Shown here: in pieces, positions 7,059 through 9,404 of the stretch
Position numbering within the stretch: position 1 is the first letter of the stretch
Layout of the letters: each line of letters starts with the position of its first letter
Program-made: the position numbers and the translations under genes
The notes under the pieces: model-generated
Seen by the model: the letters and a program-made list of their open reading frames with translations, nothing else
Told to the model about the DNA's origin: nothing
Databases searched by the model: none
NCBI GenBank assembly: GCA_900757695.1
Contig: CAAEOU010000212.1
Span: 1 to 9,404 of the forward strand
DNA from: an uncultured Oscillospiraceae bacterium
GTDB lineage: Bacteria; Bacillota_A; Clostridia; Oscillospirales; Oscillospiraceae
DNA: 9,404 bases
Direction of reading: 5' to 3'

Positions 7059-8393
7059 ATGCTCCCACCTGAATTTTTGAGCCGTATGGAATCCCTGCTG
7101 GGGGAGGAATACGGGGAGTTTATGGCCGCTTATGACCGGCCGCTGCAAAAAGGACTGCGGCTGTCCCGGCGGAAGCGGCTGCAAAAGCCGCTTCCGTTTC
7201 TGAAGGCGCCCATTCCGTGGGCGCAAAATGGCTATGCCTATGATCCGGAGGCACGGCCCGGGAAGCACCCCTATCATGAGGCGGGGGTCTATTACTTGCA
7301 GGAGCCCTCGGCCATGGCCCCGGCACAGCTGCTGAATCCGCAGCCCGGAGATCGGGTGTTGGATCTCTGTGCAGCCCCCGGCGGAAAGTCTACCCAGTTG
7401 GGAGATATGCTGGAGGGACAGGGGCTTCTGGTGGCCAACGAGATCAACCCCAAGCGGGCAAAGATCCTGTCTCGGAATATCGAACGCATGGGAATCCCAA
7501 ATGCACTGGTGCTGAACATGCACCCGAGAGAGCTGGAGGGGCGGTTTCCCGGATTTTTCGATAAGATTCTGGTGGATGCACCCTGTTCCGGGGAGGGAAT
7601 GTTCCGGAAGGAAGCAGCTGCGGTGACGGATTGGAGCCCGGATACGGTTTCCATGTGCGCCGGCAGACAGAAGGAAATTTTGGATTCTGCGGCGAAGATG
7701 CTTCGCCCCGGGGGCCTTCTGTGCTACTCCACCTGCACGTTTGCGCCGGAGGAGGACGAGGGAGCCATTGCGGCGTTCCTGCGGCGCCACCCGGAGTTTC
7801 ATGTGGAAAAGGCCGATATGCCATGGCTGGCCCCGGGAAGACCGGAATGGGCAGCAGACGGCCCGGAGGAGCTGAGAGATACCTTCCGGCTCTGGCCCCA
7901 TCTGCTCAGCGGCGAGGGACACTATGCGGCGCTGCTTCGGAAGGATGGCAACGCCGAATCCGAGATGCTTCCGGCACCAAAATCGGAGAAGGTGCCCAAA
8001 GAACTGAATGCTTTTGTGGAGGAACTGGGGATCACGCTCCCGGAAGGACGGCTGATCTCCTTTGGGCCCTCCCTGTACCTTGCGCCGGAGGAAATGCCGG
8101 AGCTGAAGGGGCTGAAGGCCCTGCGGCCCGGTCTGGAGCTGGGACAGGTGAAGAAGGGACGATTTGAACCGGCCCATGGGCTGGCACTGTGGCTTAGCAC
8201 GGCAAAGAATACAGTGGATTTGGCCGGGGACGGCACGGAGGTGCTCCGGTATCTGAACGGGCAGGTGCTCCCCGGAAATCAGAACGGCTGGACGCTGGTG
8301 ACGGTAGACGGGCTGAGCCTTGGCTGGGCAAAGGGCTCTGGCGGACAGCTGAAAAACCATTTTCCAAAGGGCCTGCGCTGGATGAATGTATAA
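7059..8393 (+). CDS. rsmF: RsmF-type rRNA (cytosine-C5) methyltransferase, NOL1/NOP2/Sun family
   Basis: This SAM-dependent methyltransferase probably makes m5C in 16S rRNA. The 444 residues comprise a short N-terminal domain, the catalytic Rossmann domain (about 75-310) and a C-terminal PUA-like region ending HFPKGLRWMNV, the layout of clostridial RsmF proteins. Motifs are LDLCAAPGGKSTQLG at 101-115 (SAM loop), VANEIN (acidic SAM contact), VDAPCSGEGMFRK with Cys176, and YSTCTFAPEEDE with the nucleophile Cys226. ATG 7059 is preceded by AAAGGAG at 5 bases. An upstream in-frame TTG at 7023 lies inside the terminator hairpin and is rejected. The exact target cytosine cannot be read from sequence, and RsmB is the nearest alternative. 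RsmB is less likely because no N-terminal NusB-like domain is present. A perfect hairpin occupies codons 38-46. Confidence 0.9.
   Translation: MLPPEFLSRMESLLGEEYGEFMAAYDRPLQKGLRLSRRKRLQKPLPFLKAPIPWAQNGYAYDPEARPGKHPYHEAGVYYLQEPSAMAPAQLLNPQPGDRVLDLCAAPGGKSTQLGDMLEGQGLLVANEINPKRAKILSRNIERMGIPNALVLNMHPRELEGRFPGFFDKILVDAPCSGEGMFRKEAAAVTDWSPDTVSMCAGRQKEILDSAAKMLRPGGLLCYSTCTFAPEEDEGAIAAFLRRHPEFHVEKADMPWLAPGRPEWAADGPEELRDTFRLWPHLLSGEGHYAALLRKDGNAESEMLPAPKSEKVPKELNAFVEELGITLPEGRLISFGPSLYLAPEEMPELKGLKALRPGLELGQVKKGRFEPAHGLALWLSTAKNTVDLAGDGTEVLRYLNGQVLPGNQNGWTLVTVDGLSLGWAKGSGGQLKNHFPKGLRWMNV
7170..7196 (+). other. Perfect 11-bp hairpin inside the rsmF coding region
   Basis: CGGAAGCGGCT (7170-7180) and AGCCGCTTCCG (7186-7196) form an uninterrupted GC-rich stem with a 5-nt loop, followed by only three T. 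It spans exactly nine codons encoding RKRLQKPLP. Formation in the mRNA is likely on pairing alone. A regulatory role is unproven. Confidence 0.5.
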
Positions 8394-8430
8394 AAAATCG
8401 GTGTGCACGTGTTTTGTGCACACCGATTTT
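8394..8430. terminator. Bidirectional intrinsic terminator between rsmF and the LCP gene
   Basis: There is a perfect 15-bp inverted repeat, AAAATCGGTGTGCAC (8394-8408) with GTGCACACCGATTTT (8416-8430), and a 7-nt loop. T runs follow the GC-rich core in both directions. It starts directly after the rsmF stop and ends 14 bp before the converging LCP stop, so it can serve both genes. Confidence 0.92.
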
Positions 8431-8444
8431 GTCGAATATGGGTT

Positions 8445-9404
8445 CTAGTTATACTGATAGGTGCTGGCGTCAAAGGCAGTGCCCGTAGAGGTACTCTCCA
8501 CCAGCGAACCGCCGGAGACCGTGAGAATGTGAACATCATCAATGGTCAGATCCTCTGTGTAGGGATTCATGACCTGATTCACCATATCTACCACACTCTG
8601 GCCGTAAAGCCCATAGCAGGAGGCACCATTGTAGTTGACACCCTCGCCGGGCAGTGTGTTCTGCTGAATGTCGCCAATGCCGCTGAGCAAAATGTGAAGG
8701 GCCAGATAGCGGATATTGGCGCCGTCCAGATCCGTGATAACGTTGGACATTGCCGCCTTATAAATGGCGGGCAATTTCGGCAGCTTGCCGGGGGACATAC
8801 ACTGCTTGACCATGGCTTTGATAAAGGTCTGCTGGACATATTCCCGCTGAATATCCGCCATGGCATAGCCGTGCCGATAGCGGCAGACCTTCAGGGCCAA
8901 ATCACCGCTGAGCTCCTGCTCACCGGCATAGATGGTGGTACCGTCCACATCCATATCCATGGGAACGTCAAAGGTAACGCCGCCCATGGCATCTACAACG
9001 TCCTTGAAGATCTCATAGTCGATAATGGCATAGCCATCGGGACGGAAGCCCAGCAATGTCTCCACCTGATCCATCAGAGCCTGAGCCCCGGCGTCACCAC
9101 AGCCTGCAAGACCGTAGACACCGTTGATCTTCGGAACAGACTCTCCGCTGTCCACAATGGTATCACGGGGAATACTGGTCAGAGCGCAGGTGCCGTTCTT
9201 CTGATCCAGTGAAGCGATCATAATGGTATCCGTTCGTGTGCCCTCTTCGTCGGTGGCACAGAGCAAAATGTTGTAGAAGCCGGATTTTCTGGTGTGAATG
9301 CCGTCCTGCGACTTTGTAGGAGCCCGGAACAGCATGAAGTAGATGCCGACAAAAATGGCAATCAGTATCAATAGAAAAATCAGAAAATTCCGAAGCGGAT
9401 GCCG
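8445..9404 (-). CDS. LytR-CpsA-Psr (LCP) family cell-wall polymer ligase, 5' end outside the window
   Basis: LCP proteins are membrane-anchored enzymes that transfer undecaprenyl-pyrophosphate-linked glycopolymers to peptidoglycan on the outer face of the membrane. The frame stays open to the window edge, so at least 319 residues exist and the true start is not seen. A TTG at 9371 would begin inside the membrane segment and is not a credible start. The visible N-terminus has a basic RHPLRN stretch and then a hydrophobic helix of about 21 residues (signal anchor). The LCP domain follows: YNILLCATD, TRTDTIMIASLD, SIPRDT, KINGVYGLAG, VVDAMGGVTFDVP, LSGDLALKVCRYRHGYAMADIQRE and a C-terminal TLPGEG segment. 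The catalytic-site arginines and aspartates are mostly kept. Two positions deviate: the usual RxxRQ after the Asp reads REYVQQ, and the G of LLLGxD is A. The polymer substrate is unknown. Confidence 0.88.
   Translation of the reverse strand, partial: RHPLRNFLIFLLILIAIFVGIYFMLFRAPTKSQDGIHTRKSGFYNILLCATDEEGTRTDTIMIASLDQKNGTCALTSIPRDTIVDSGESVPKINGVYGLAGCGDAGAQALMDQVETLLGFRPDGYAIIDYEIFKDVVDAMGGVTFDVPMDMDVDGTTIYAGEQELSGDLALKVCRYRHGYAMADIQREYVQQTFIKAMVKQCMSPGKLPKLPAIYKAAMSNVITDLDGANIRYLALHILLSGIGDIQQNTLPGEGVNYNGASCYGLYGQSVVDMVNQVMNPYTEDLTIDDVHILTVSGGSLVESTSTGTAFDASTYQYN

Noticed and set aside
5080..7068. A 662-codon open frame on the minus strand opposite typA
   Set aside because: It is the antisense shadow of a clear typA gene, its product has no recognisable family features, and it would run through the divergent promoters and the typA terminator. 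Long antisense frames are common opposite GC-rich coding sequence.
6732..8423. A 563-codon minus-strand open frame opposite rsmF
   Set aside because: It overlaps the whole rsmF gene and two terminators, its composition is rich in Pro, Arg, Gln and His as expected for a shadow frame, and no motifs are seen.
1..9404. Mobile element, CRISPR array, tRNA/rRNA gene or defence island
   Set aside because: No transposase, terminal repeats, spaced direct repeats or RNA gene sequence was seen. All sizeable coding regions are conserved housekeeping families.

Overview
The window looks like ordinary chromosomal housekeeping DNA from a low-to-mid GC Firmicute, most likely a gut-type Clostridia member (Oscillospiraceae or a relative). 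This placement is an inference. It rests on moderately GC-rich coding sequence, strong GGAGG-type ribosome binding sites, TTG as a start codon in two genes, a LytR-CpsA-Psr cell-wall protein, a clostridial-style RsmF rRNA methyltransferase and a Bacillus-like xanthine phosphoribosyltransferase. I see no mobile element, CRISPR array, tRNA, rRNA or phage gene. Seven protein genes fill nearly all of the window, and the longest gap is about 230 bp.

Layout, left to right. (1) Minus strand: xpt (purine salvage), with its own promoter, a very short leader and a probable terminator at the left edge. (2) Minus strand: a four-gene operon in transcription order mnmG (tRNA wobble-uridine modification), a TatD-family metal-dependent hydrolase, deoC (deoxyribose-phosphate aldolase) and a stand-alone nucleotidyltransferase resembling the N-terminal half of GlmU. 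It ends at a strong hairpin terminator just upstream of the xpt promoter. The last two junctions are tightly coupled: the SD lies in the end of the upstream gene, followed by TAA, two bases and ATG. (3) A divergent promoter region, 4938-5166, drives mnmG leftward and typA rightward. (4) Plus strand: typA (ribosome-associated GTPase), then a terminator-like hairpin, then an RsmF-type rRNA m5C methyltransferase. (5) A 15-bp perfect bidirectional terminator separates the methyltransferase from a converging minus-strand LCP-family cell-wall ligase, whose 5' end is cut by the right edge of the window.

How the genes work together: mnmG, typA and rsmF all act on translation (tRNA modification, ribosome GTPase, rRNA methylation). 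xpt and deoC belong to nucleoside and base salvage. The GlmU-like enzyme and the LCP protein point to sugar-nucleotide and cell-envelope metabolism. I found no convincing new multi-gene system. The points most worth checking are the GlmU N-domain without its acetyltransferase half, a TatD protein that lacks the usual GxHPH segment, xpt without room for a purine riboswitch, dyad sequences at the mnmG start site, a terminator placed just before rsmF, and a perfect hairpin inside rsmF.
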